DNA from: an uncultured Collinsella sp.
GTDB lineage: Bacteria; Actinomycetota; Coriobacteriia; Coriobacteriales; Coriobacteriaceae
DNA length: 46,573 nt
Assembly: GCA_958421655.1 (NCBI GenBank)
Contig: CATZMG010000006.1
Coordinates: 1 to 46,573 of the forward strand
Direction: 5' to 3'
Both the position numbers and the translations under genes were made by a program. Position 1 is the first letter of the stretch. Every line of letters begins with the position of its first letter. The notes below the pieces were generated by a model. It ran no database searches. It was given only the letters and a program-made list of their open reading frames with translations, and had not been told where the DNA came from. This document shows, piece by piece, positions 16,583 through 24,166 of this stretch.

Positions 16583-16615
16583 GAGTAGTCAATTTGGGAC
16601 GGGGCTCTTTTGGCT
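16583..16615. repeat. GGGACGGGGCT element, family B
   Basis: Reads GTAGTCAATTTGGGACGGGG then CTCTTTTGGCT on the plus strand. It shares the GTAGTCA-TTTGGGACGGGGCT core with the copy at 18161-18196. It lies just after the stop of the dCMP deaminase-like gene. Confidence 0.65.
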
Positions 16616-16644
16616 GTTTTGCCGCCAGCTGGCGTTGGCACGCG

Positions 16645-17169
16645 CTACTGCTGAGCCTGTCCCCCGGTACCAATCTGGACATCGACGATGACCTGGCGGT
16701 AACTGATGCCGCAGGAGTCGAGAATGCGGCGGCTGATACGGCCGTCGTCGGTATCGGCATACTTGTTGTCCAGGTAGACGACCTCGCCTACACCTACCTG
16801 CGCCAGGATCTTGGCGCAGTCGTGGCACGGGAACAGCGTGACGTAGACCGTGGAACCCTCAAGGTCTTTGAGCGAGCCGCGGTAGTTGAGCACGGCGTTT
16901 GCCTCGGCATGGACTACGTAGTTGTGCTTGTCCTGCAACGGGTCATCGCTCGTGCCCCACGGGAAAAAGTCATCGTTGAGTGCCGAGGGCGTACCGTTGT
17001 AGCCCACCGAAAGGATGCGGTGGTTGGTGTTGGCGATGCACGCGCCCACCTGCGTGTTGGGGTCCTTACTGCGGCGCTGCGCGGCGATGGCCACGCTCAT
17101 AAAGAACTCATCCCAGCTAATGACGTCGCGGCGCTTGCCCGACGCGGTTTGATGAAGATCGTCCGACAT
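16645..17169 (-). CDS. dCMP deaminase family zinc protein
   Basis: Deoxycytidylate deaminase-type zinc hydrolase, about 174 residues, predicted to convert dCMP to dUMP; in some bacteria homologues are annotated ComEB. Motifs: SWDEFFMSVAIAAQRRSKDPNTQVGACIAN, the zinc ligand and proton-shuttle HAEANAVLN, and the two zinc cysteines in LFPCHDCAKIL. The ATG at 17169 is preceded by GGAGGTG eight bases away; the upstream ATG at 17205 would lie before that ribosome site and is less likely. Neighbours coaX and the NifU-like gene do not suggest a pathway. Confidence 0.93.
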   Translation of the reverse strand: MSDDLHQTASGKRRDVISWDEFFMSVAIAAQRRSKDPNTQVGACIANTNHRILSVGYNGTPSALNDDFFPWGTSDDPLQDKHNYVVHAEANAVLNYRGSLKDLEGSTVYVTLFPCHDCAKILAQVGVGEVVYLDNKYADTDDGRISRRILDSCGISYRQVIVDVQIGTGGQAQQ

Positions 17170-17250
17170 GGCAGACACCTCCGAAATCGCAATAGTTTGA
17201 CCCATTGTAGCAGGTGAAAGGTAGGGGCGCTTATCCCACCAGCCCCCGCC

Positions 17251-18102
17251 CTACGCGCGGCGGGGCTTTTGGTTGATGTGGTAGAGCTCGGCGAGACCCC
17301 GCAGCGTCAACGCGTCATCGACCGTCAGGCTATGGCCGACCAGCGCCGCAAGTGCCTCGGCATCGTCGCCGGTAATGACGATGGGCACATCGCCCTCCCC
17401 CGCGGCCTTGGTCGCGCGCATCTCGGCAAGCACCATGTCGAGCATGCCGTCGATGCGGGCCACCTCGCCCAGAACCACGCCCGAGCGCATGGCCTCGCGC
17501 GTGTTGCGGCCGATGACGTGTGTCGGCGCCGAGGGCTCAACTTGAGGCAGGCGTGCCGCAGCGGCCGAGAGCGAACGGGCGCCGAGCGCCAGCCCCGGCG
17601 CGATAACGCCGCCGACAAAGGTGCCATGTGCGTCGATGACCTCGATATTGGTCGTCGTGCCCAAGTCGATCACAATGCACGGCGAGCCGTAGACGGCGCG
17701 GGCAGCCACGGCGTCGGCGATGCGGTCGGGACCGATCTCGGCCGGGTCATCGTAGTGCACGGGTATGCCGGTCTTGAGGCCCGGCCCCACCGTGAGCACG
17801 CGCCCCGTGCAGGTACGGGAAAGCGCCGCCTTCCACGGGCGCTCGAGCGCCGGGACCACGCAGCTCAGCACAGCAGCCGCGGGCACAAGCGCACCCGGCA
17901 TGCCCGCATCGGCCGCCAGTGCGGCCATGACCTGCACGAGACGCATGCGCGCCTCGTCTGCCGTGATGCTCGACGGCGTGGTGATCTCGCACGTCGCGAG
18001 CGGACATTCCTGCGCCGCGGCCGAATCCTCTGCAAACAGGCCAAAGCGAATGAACGTGTTGCCCACGTCGACCGTCAATATATATGCGCACCCATTAAGC
18101 AT
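17251..18102 (-). CDS. coaX: Type III pantothenate kinase
   Basis: First step of coenzyme A synthesis, phosphorylation of pantothenate. About 283 residues of the acetate/sugar kinase fold. Visible are the phosphate-binding VDVGNTFIRFGLF at the N-terminus, SCVVPAL, GPDRIADAVAA, the second phosphate loop CIVIDLGTTTNIEVID, and GGVIAPGLALGARSL. Type III kinases do not show CoA feedback inhibition. The ATG at 18102 follows AAAGGAG. The plus-strand reading over it is a shadow. Confidence 0.95.
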   Translation of the reverse strand: MLNGCAYILTVDVGNTFIRFGLFAEDSAAAQECPLATCEITTPSSITADEARMRLVQVMAALAADAGMPGALVPAAAVLSCVVPALERPWKAALSRTCTGRVLTVGPGLKTGIPVHYDDPAEIGPDRIADAVAARAVYGSPCIVIDLGTTTNIEVIDAHGTFVGGVIAPGLALGARSLSAAAARLPQVEPSAPTHVIGRNTREAMRSGVVLGEVARIDGMLDMVLAEMRATKAAGEGDVPIVITGDDAEALAALVGHSLTVDDALTLRGLAELYHINQKPRRA

Positions 18103-18160
18103 CGTCGGCGCTCCTTTCGTCTGCCCAGCAGTATATCGCCTACCCGAACCAGCCATCCCA

Positions 18161-18285
18161 GGTAGTCATTTTGGGACGGGGCTATTTTAGCTACCCCAAT
18201 ATGTCGGTTGATATTTGCCCCAATCCCAGATAATTCGTCGACTGTCAAAGGGTAGCTAAAATAGCCCCGTCCCAAATGAGCTGCC
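18161..18285. repeat. Inverted pair of family B elements
   Basis: Copy one (18161-18196) contains TTTGGGACGGGGCTATTTTA and ends GCTACCC. Copy two (18250-18285) is its reverse complement over 27 consecutive identical bases from GGGTAGCTAAAATAGCCCCG onward. The spacer is about 53 bases. The pair fills much of the 306-base gap between coaX and the OPT gene. A TATACT hexamer at 18293-18298 just after it may be the -10 of the OPT promoter. Confidence 0.85.
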
Positions 18286-18408
18286 GTGCGGCTATACTGG
18301 TGCGCGGTCGTTTGCGAGCTCACGCGGCGGCCCTTGGTAACCCGACTTCCCGCGCCGTATCCGTAGCGGCGCTCCCGGGGGAAGCGGATATACGCAAAGG
18401 AGTTCTAT

Positions 18409-20112
18409 ATGAGCAATCCCTCGAACCGTGCTTCGATGCGCGGGCAACTCACGCTGCGCGGCGTCGTCATCGGCGTCCTTGGCTGCGTGATCATCACGGC
18501 AAGCTCGGCCTACACCGCCCTAAAGATGGGCGCACTCCCCTGGCCGATCGTCTTCGCTGCCGTCATCTCGCTGTTCTTCCTTAAGCTCATGGGCAACGCC
18601 AGCCTCAACGAGGCCAACGTCACCCACACCATCATGTCCGCAGGCGCCATGGTCGCCGGCGGTCTGGCGTTTACCATCCCGGGCGCCTGGATGCTGGGCT
18701 ATGCCGACCAGATCAGCTGGCTCGACATGTTTATCGTGGCACTCGCCGGCACTATCCTGGGCCTGCTGGCCACGGCGCTCATCCACCGTCACTTTATCGT
18801 GGACGCCGCGCTGGAGTTCCCCACCGGCAACGCCGCAGCTCAGACCCTGCGCGCGACCGAGGCCGGCGGCAAGACCGGCAAGCAGCTCTTTGGCTCCATG
18901 GCCATCGCCGGCATCTACAGCGTGCTGCGCGATGCTCTGGGCATTGTGCCCAGTATGCTGTGCACGCTCAACATCCCTGGCGTGACCTTTGCCATCTACA
19001 ACTCGCCCATGCTGCTCTCCGTCGGCTTCCTTGTGGGCTTCGCCCCGGTCGCGTTCTGGTTTGCCGGCGCGCTGCTGGGCAATTTTGGCATCATTGTCGG
19101 CGGCACCGCTGCCGGTCTGTTTGACGTTATGACCGCACAGGGCATTGTTAAGTCCCTGGGTATGGGCCTCATGATGGGCTTTGGCGTCGCCGTTGTCCTT
19201 AAGGACATCTTGCCGCAGGTCGCCGGTATCGTCCGCGGCCTCGCCGCCGACAGCTCCACCGACACCGACGAGCAGTCGCTCATCTCGGGCTCCCTTAAGC
19301 TCGACGCCGGTATCATCGGCCTAGGCGCTGCCGCCATCGCCGTGATCATCGCCATCGTGCTCGACCTTGGTCCCGTCCCGGCCGTCATCGTCACGCTGTT
19401 CACCTTTGTCACCACCATCATGAGTGCACAGAGCTGCGGCCAGACGGGTATCGACCCCATGGAGATCTTCGGCCTCATCGTCATGCTCATCGTTGCCGCC
19501 TTCGCACAGCTCGCTCAGGTCAAGCTGTTCTTTATCGCCGGCATCGTGGCCGTAGCGTGCGGCCTTGCGGGCGACGTCATGAACGACTTTAAGGCCGGTG
19601 CCGTGCTGGGCACCAACCCGCGCGCACAGTGGGTCGGCCAGGCCATCGGCGGCATCGTAGGCGCCCTGGTCGCCGCCGCCGTCATGGTCGCGCTCGTCAC
19701 CGCCTATGGCCCGGACGCCTTTGGCCCCGACAAGAGCTTTGTTGCCGCACAGGCAAGCGTGGTCGCCACCATGGTCTCGGGCATCCCGAGCGTACCGTGG
19801 TTCGCAGGCGGCTTTATCGCCGGCATCGTCATGTACTGGCTCGGCATTCCGGCCATGATGATCGGCCTGGGCGTGTACCTGCCGTTCTACATGTCGCTCA
19901 CGGCCTTCCTGGGCTCCTGCGTTAAGCTCGCCTACGACAAGTGGGCCGCTCACCGCGACGCCGAGGCCGGTCTTTCGGACGAGGAGAAGGCCGCCAAGGA
20001 CGCCGCCTTCCAGGAGCAGGGCCTGGTTGTCGCCAGCGGCCTGCTGGGCGGCGAGTCTATCGTCGGCGTTATCCTGGCGTTTGTCTCTGTTGGCCTGAGC
20101 CTGCTGGGCTAA
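18409..20112 (+). CDS. OPT family oligopeptide transporter
   Basis: Integral membrane protein of 567 residues in the OPT/YSL family, expected to import small peptides or metal chelates with protons. It has about 14 or more hydrophobic segments. Family landmarks include SSAYTALKMGALPWPIVFAA, NEANVTHTIMSAGAMVAGGLAFTIP, FPTGNAAAQTLRATEAGG, VLGTNPRAQWVGQAIGGIVG and the C-terminal GIVMYWLGIPAMMIGLGVYLPFYMSLTAFLG. AAAGGAG precedes the ATG. The substrate is not predictable. The leader of about 110 bases holds a GC-rich imperfect hairpin just before the ribosome site. It ends with a strong terminator and is monocistronic. Confidence 0.95.
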   Translation: MSNPSNRASMRGQLTLRGVVIGVLGCVIITASSAYTALKMGALPWPIVFAAVISLFFLKLMGNASLNEANVTHTIMSAGAMVAGGLAFTIPGAWMLGYADQISWLDMFIVALAGTILGLLATALIHRHFIVDAALEFPTGNAAAQTLRATEAGGKTGKQLFGSMAIAGIYSVLRDALGIVPSMLCTLNIPGVTFAIYNSPMLLSVGFLVGFAPVAFWFAGALLGNFGIIVGGTAAGLFDVMTAQGIVKSLGMGLMMGFGVAVVLKDILPQVAGIVRGLAADSSTDTDEQSLISGSLKLDAGIIGLGAAAIAVIIAIVLDLGPVPAVIVTLFTFVTTIMSAQSCGQTGIDPMEIFGLIVMLIVAAFAQLAQVKLFFIAGIVAVACGLAGDVMNDFKAGAVLGTNPRAQWVGQAIGGIVGALVAAAVMVALVTAYGPDAFGPDKSFVAAQASVVATMVSGIPSVPWFAGGFIAGIVMYWLGIPAMMIGLGVYLPFYMSLTAFLGSCVKLAYDKWAAHRDAEAGLSDEEKAAKDAAFQEQGLVVASGLLGGESIVGVILAFVSVGLSLLG

Positions 20113-20137
20113 ACCCAATATCAACGCACCCGTGCAG

Positions 20138-20176
20138 AGCGCGGGGTCGGAGACCATCCGGCCCCGCGCTTTTTTG
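20138..20176 (+). terminator. Rho-independent terminator of the OPT gene
   Basis: AGCGCGGGGTCGG (20138-20150) pairs with CCGGCCCCGCGCT (20158-20170) with one G-T pair, followed by TTTTTTG. Confidence 0.95.
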
Positions 20177-20327
20177 TCTATTTGACTCTTATGATCCTCA
20201 CGGCGTTTTTAGTCATGCCGATTGGCCTGACTTCCAGGTCAACAAACCCTGTCTGACACCTCGCTCAACGCGGTGTAGAGTAAAGACGACGGGCGGGATA
20301 CGCGGCACGTGCCAGAACGAGGTGGAC

Positions 20328-21467
20328 ATGGAACTCGATAAACAACAGCTCAAGCGACTGCGCGAGCGCCATCATCGGCGCCATGGCATCCGCCCCGCCC
20401 ACAGCGAGGCCATGGAGAACGCAAGCCGCTTTCTAAAGCGGGCATTCAACATTCGCGAGGGACGCGCGCCCTATCACGTGATTCGCAAGCGCTTTGTAAA
20501 CGGGGCGCGCCTGACCGGCTCACACTTATGCATCTTGATCATTGCCATGTTGATCGCGAGCATCGGCCTCGATATCGACTCGGATATCGCCATTGTAGGC
20601 GCCATGCTCATCTGCCCGCTCATGGGCTCGGTCCTTGCCATGGCATACGGCATCGCCACGCTCGACCGCGAGATCGCCCTTGAGGCCGTCGCGAGCTTGG
20701 CTCTACAGATGGCCTTTTGCCTGGTCACGTCCACGTTGTACTTTAAGCTCTCGCCCCTTGGCACCACCACGGCCGCCATCATCGACAATTCGACACCGAC
20801 TGTGTGGGACCTTGCCGTCGCGCTCGCGGGCGGCTTTGCGGGTGGCCTGGGCAACTCGCGCGACCAGGAACCCGCCACGCTCATCGCCGGGGTGGCTGTG
20901 GCGACCGCACTCATGCCGCCCCTGTGCGCGGCGGGCTATGGCATCGCCATCGCAAGCGGGTCACTGTTTCTCTCGGCGCTTTATGAGTTTGGCATCAACG
21001 TGGTCTTTATCGCACTGGCTGCCGAAGCCGTGCTGCTTCTATTGCGCGTGCCGCTCAAGCGCGACCTCAACGGCGACGGTATTGTGACTGCTGAAGAAAA
21101 CGCCGAGGTCGACGAGCTATCGCGCAAGGTGCGCCGCCGCATCATTGTGGGCACGGTAGCCTTTGCCATCCCCTGCATCGTTATGACGGCGGGATCTATT
21201 GGCTCGGCGCAGGCCGGCGTGCAGGACGGCTACGGTGTCACCGAAACCACGCGCGAGCTTGCCGCGGTACTGCCGGGCTTCAAGGACTACACCGTCGCCG
21301 TCGAGACCTCGGCCACCGAAGGCGACGAGGAGGGCATCGTCGAGCGCAAGATTGTCGCCCATGTGACGACAAGCGAGGCGCTTGGGGCACACGACCGCCG
21401 TATCGCCCGCAAGCTCATCGACCTCAATGTGCCCGAGCTCGATCGCGTGGAGTTCGATGTGAAGTGA
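20328..21467 (+). CDS. DUF389 membrane protein with EF-hand-like loop
   Basis: About 379 residues. After a basic N-terminus come several membrane segments with the DUF389 core AIVGAMLICPLMGSVLAMAYG and GGLGNSRDQEPATLIAGVAVATALMPPLCAAGYG. Family function is unknown. Residues 246-257 (DLNGDGIVTAEE) follow the EF-hand calcium loop pattern with acidic or polar residues at positions 1, 3, 5, 9 and 12, in a loop between membrane segments. The last 100 residues form a soluble domain. The ATG at 20328 follows GAGGTGG. It is monocistronic, with its own terminator. Confidence 0.88.
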   Translation: MELDKQQLKRLRERHHRRHGIRPAHSEAMENASRFLKRAFNIREGRAPYHVIRKRFVNGARLTGSHLCILIIAMLIASIGLDIDSDIAIVGAMLICPLMGSVLAMAYGIATLDREIALEAVASLALQMAFCLVTSTLYFKLSPLGTTTAAIIDNSTPTVWDLAVALAGGFAGGLGNSRDQEPATLIAGVAVATALMPPLCAAGYGIAIASGSLFLSALYEFGINVVFIALAAEAVLLLLRVPLKRDLNGDGIVTAEENAEVDELSRKVRRRIIVGTVAFAIPCIVMTAGSIGSAQAGVQDGYGVTETTRELAAVLPGFKDYTVAVETSATEGDEEGIVERKIVAHVTTSEALGAHDRRIARKLIDLNVPELDRVEFDVK

Positions 21468-21541
21468 TGCCGGCGCGGGATGAATGCTCACACAGACGCA
21501 AGTTATGACGAGGCGCAGACGCAATACGGACACGAGCAAAT

Positions 21542-21580
21542 AGCGGGGTGCAGTTCATACCCGCGCCCCGCTCGCTGTTT
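21542..21580 (+). terminator. Terminator of the DUF389 gene
   Basis: AGCGGGGTGC (21542-21551) pairs with GCGCCCCGCT (21563-21572) with one G-T pair, followed by CGCTGTTTTATT. It may also serve the convergent gene at 21593. Confidence 0.8.
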
Positions 21581-21592
21581 TATTGCCGTGAA

Positions 21593-22042
21593 TCAGACGT
21601 CCGCATCGACATCGCCAGACTCCACCGTAAACGCCGGATCGGTGCTCACAAGATAAAATCGGGTCACCTCAGTATTTCTAATTAGGTAAATCTGCCCCTG
21701 ATTGCGTCGGCGCGATATATACGCAACGTGAACCGTGCCGAATTCTTCGCCGTTTTCCTTCTTTAATATCAGGATGTTGGGGTCATCCGTACGCTTAAAC
21801 TGCCCGTCAACGCAGCTGCCGTCTTTGTCGACCAGTTGCCACCGATGGTTATCCTCTTCAAGAAAGGCCAGGGTTTCCAGACTCGTCTTGTCGTCCCGAT
21901 AGTAACCGTCAATGGCAAACCCTTCGGAAGCGCATTCCTGCATATAGGACGTTTCCCGGCTTATAGCAAACAGCCCTGTAGCGCCCAGGAGCACAGCCAG
22001 GCAGACCACTGCAAGGGTTATCGAAGTAGCACGGCGACCCAT
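21593..22042 (-). CDS. Hypothetical membrane-anchored protein
   Basis: Protein of 149 residues that I do not recognise. It has an N-terminal basic stretch MGRRATS followed by one hydrophobic helix (ITLAVVCLAVLLGATGLFAI) and then a soluble, mixed-charge domain with DGYYRDDKTSLETLAFLEEDNHRW, suggesting a single-span protein with an extracytoplasmic beta-rich domain. There is no lipobox. The ribosome site is weak. It is next to another probably membrane-associated fragment (22233-22736). Composition is a little AT-richer than its neighbours. Confidence 0.7.
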   Translation of the reverse strand: MGRRATSITLAVVCLAVLLGATGLFAISRETSYMQECASEGFAIDGYYRDDKTSLETLAFLEEDNHRWQLVDKDGSCVDGQFKRTDDPNILILKKENGEEFGTVHVAYISRRRNQGQIYLIRNTEVTRFYLVSTDPAFTVESGDVDADV

Positions 22043-22125
22043 GTTAGACCAACCGATAGTTGTTTAACGGAGCGCGAAACATACCTGGAACCTCCGATAT
22101 CAGGGGGAACGTCGCCAGCAGGCTG

Positions 22126-22168
22126 GTGACAACTATATGCTTCTGACATCAAACCATATGGCTGTCAC
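22126..22168. repeat. Imperfect inverted repeat downstream of the truncated gene
   Basis: GTGACA-ACT-ATATG (22126 onward) is mirrored by CATAT-GGC-TGTCAC ending at 22168. It may act as a terminator or operator; the role is unknown. Confidence 0.4.
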
Positions 22169-22232
22169 TCGCGGAGGGGGCATCGGTGAACGGCGTGTTT
22201 TCATACTCCATTGGTCAACCCTAAGCGCGGCC

Positions 22233-22736
22233 CTACAGGTCGCACTTGTACACGCGGTAGATGTACTTTTCGGCTTCCATCTCGTAGGTGGCGATGGACA
22301 GTCCGTAGCGGTCGTACTCGATAAAGGTCTTGGCCATGCCCGATGCCACGAGCATGCTGTTCGAATTGCCGACGCGCTGCGCACTGCTGACGTAGCCCGA
22401 GAACGGCACCGCGATCTGGTCTTCGAGCTCGTAGGTGCACGCCACCTCATCCACCGTAAAGATGCGTCCAAACGAATGCGTGCCGCGGCTGTAGTCGGTC
22501 ACCACCCCGGCGCCCAGCTGGCCCCAGTCGAACTTGGGATAGCTTTCGGCCGCACCAAAGTTGTTGTCGTACAGCAGCACCTGGTAGCGACCGGTCGTTG
22601 CCGTGTCAGAACTCGGCAGATACGTCACGCTGTGCTGGCCTGCATTGAGCGAGAAATCGCCCTGGGCTTGCAGCAGCTTGTCCTCAAAGCCCGAGCCGGC
22701 CCATTGCCACTCCTTTCTATTTCTGGGTCCATCTTC
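22233..22736 (-). pseudogene. 5'-truncated gene of unknown family
   Basis: The minus-strand frame is open from just after a TGA at 22737-22739 to the stop at 22233 and reads as real protein throughout (for example KEWQWAGSGFEDKLLQ, FSLNAGQHSVTYLPSS, and the ending EAEKYIYRVYKCDL). No in-frame ATG exists near the beginning. The first possible start is a GTG at 22628 without a ribosome site, which would discard about 36 good codons. An AAAGGAG at 22706 precedes an out-of-frame ATG. I infer that the N-terminal part has been lost or frameshifted. The break lies within 50 bases of the palindrome at 22755-22789. The remaining part looks like an extracellular beta-rich domain. Confidence 0.6.
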
Positions 22737-22754
22737 TCACTGCTGGCGACCAAA

Positions 22755-22789
22755 AATGATCCGTTTTCCTCCGTCCCCGAGGGATCATT
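22755..22789. repeat. GGGGACGGAGG palindrome, family C
   Basis: AATGATCC and GGATCATT arms flank a core reading CTCGGGGACGGAGGAAAAC on the minus strand. It starts two bases after the stop codon of the 3-hydroxyacyl-CoA dehydrogenase and could end its transcript. Confidence 0.75.
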
Positions 22790-22790
22790 G

Positions 22791-23750
22791 TTAGTACTTG
22801 AAGAAGCCCTCGCCCGAGCTTTCGCCCAGCTTGCCTTCGTCGAGCATCTGCTTGAGGACGGATGCCATGGCCTTAAAGTTGTAGGGCATCATCATCTTTT
22901 TGAGCAGCGGGCTCACCAGGCCCGGGACCTTCTGATACTGCATGACGATGTTGTAGGCCGTCTGGATGCCCACCGTGTCGAATACGCGGAACGGGCCCTT
23001 GGGAGCGCCGGTGCCGCGCGTCCATGCGAGGTCGATGCTCTTGGGGTCACTCACGCCCGAAACATACAGGTCAAGGCCCGAGAGCAGCCACGGCACCAGC
23101 ATAGAGTTGAGCAGGTAACCGTTCTTTTCCTTGTTGACGGGAAGTGCCAGCATGCGAATGTCGTTGGCGAAGTCGACGAGCTCGTCGAAATAGCGCTTGT
23201 CGGTCTGGTCCTGGGCCATGACCTCGGTCATGGTGTTCTTCCAGATGGAGTTGGCAAAGTGCAGCGACAGGTACTTCTCGGGGCGACCAGTGTACTTGGC
23301 AAAGGTGCTCGGCAGCAGCGTAGAGGAGTTCGTCACGATGACGGTCTTTTGCGGCAGAACCGGGGCGAGCTTCTTGTAGAAGTCGATCTTTGCCTGTGTG
23401 TCCTCGGCCATAGACTCGATGACCAAGTCGGCGTCGGCAACGGCCTTGGCGAGGTCGAGCTCCAGCTTGAGTGTGGAGTAGGCACGCTCAACGGCGGCGA
23501 GCGCCGCCTCCCTGTCGAAGGTCTGGTCGCTATCGGCGATACCGGCACACCACTCGCCCGTACCGTCCGCCATACCCTCGATTGCCGCGATGTACTCCTC
23601 GCGCACATGATCGATCTTGGGCTGGGTGCGGCCGATGCTGCCCTCGCTGCGCAGCCAAATCGTTACATCAAAGCCGCAGTAGGCAGCCTGAAAGGCAATC
23701 TGGCTTCCTAACACGCCGCCGCCGGCAACACAAACGGTCTTGTAGCTCAT
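22791..23750 (-). CDS. 3-hydroxyacyl-CoA dehydrogenase
   Basis: NAD-dependent oxidoreductase of 319 residues that interconverts 3-hydroxyacyl-CoA and 3-oxoacyl-CoA. The Rossmann motif is VCVAGGGVLGSQIAFQAAYCG at the N-terminus, followed by ADLVIESMAEDTQAKIDFYKKL, VTNSSTLLPSTFAKYTGRPEKYLSLHFANSIWKN with the catalytic histidine, and the C-terminal domain with NGYLLNSMLVPWL and SGEGFFKY. GAGGAC precedes the ATG. It stands alone, upstream of the truncated gene; the activase/dehydratase fusion 400 bases away could act in the same 2- or 3-hydroxyacyl-CoA metabolism, but this is inference. Confidence 0.93.
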   Translation of the reverse strand: MSYKTVCVAGGGVLGSQIAFQAAYCGFDVTIWLRSEGSIGRTQPKIDHVREEYIAAIEGMADGTGEWCAGIADSDQTFDREAALAAVERAYSTLKLELDLAKAVADADLVIESMAEDTQAKIDFYKKLAPVLPQKTVIVTNSSTLLPSTFAKYTGRPEKYLSLHFANSIWKNTMTEVMAQDQTDKRYFDELVDFANDIRMLALPVNKEKNGYLLNSMLVPWLLSGLDLYVSGVSDPKSIDLAWTRGTGAPKGPFRVFDTVGIQTAYNIVMQYQKVPGLVSPLLKKMMMPYNFKAMASVLKQMLDEGKLGESSGEGFFKY

Positions 23751-23918
23751 AGGAACAGTCCTCTCTTACGTAATTCCATAGATGTGTATTTATTCAACCG
23801 TAAGGGGACTGCACGCTGGGGGTGGGTTCTATAAACGGACGGTAATTTGCGGCGAACGGCTACATCTGTTCATTAACTCTCGATTTTGAGGGCATTTTTT
23901 GACGCTGCTGAACCGCTG

Positions 23919-24049
23919 TTTTCGGAAGTGCGGGGAAAAATCGGGATTCGCCGACCAGACCGGCTTTTTTTACAACAAAACCGCAGGTCGTGAGAGTCTA
24001 AAAAGGCGGTGTGCTCAGGAGGTTCGCGTTTTTTCCCGCACTTCCGAAA
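23919..24049. repeat. Long-spaced inverted repeat GGAAGTGCGGG
   Basis: TTTTCGGAAGTGCGGGGAAA (23919 onward) is mirrored by TTTTTTCCCGCACTTCCGAA (24029-24048) about 90 bases away. It lies in the 416-base stretch (23751-24166) without a credible gene; a 90-codon frame across it is probably spurious. A secondary T-rich and GC-rich core lies between the arms. Confidence 0.65.
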
Positions 24050-24101
24050 TTCGAGTGCACAGAAGGCTGCGACAAAACGATTTACGCAACATATGTCCAG
24101 C

Positions 24102-24138
24102 AAAAACGGGCGGTAGCCGGTACGGCTACCGCCCGTTT
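24102..24138 (-). terminator. Strong terminator of the activase/dehydratase gene
   Basis: AAACGGGCGGTAGCC (24104-24118) is a perfect 15-base complement of the segment at 24124-24138. On the minus strand it ends in GTTTTTG. Confidence 0.95.
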
Positions 24139-24166
24139 GTCTCATATCTAGCCCAAAGCAGGCCAG

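Noticed and set aside
23873..24145. Minus-strand frame of 90 codons in the gap before the activase gene terminator
   Set aside because: It overlaps an inverted repeat and a terminator, lacks a ribosome site and has a low-complexity Arg/Ser/Lys composition.
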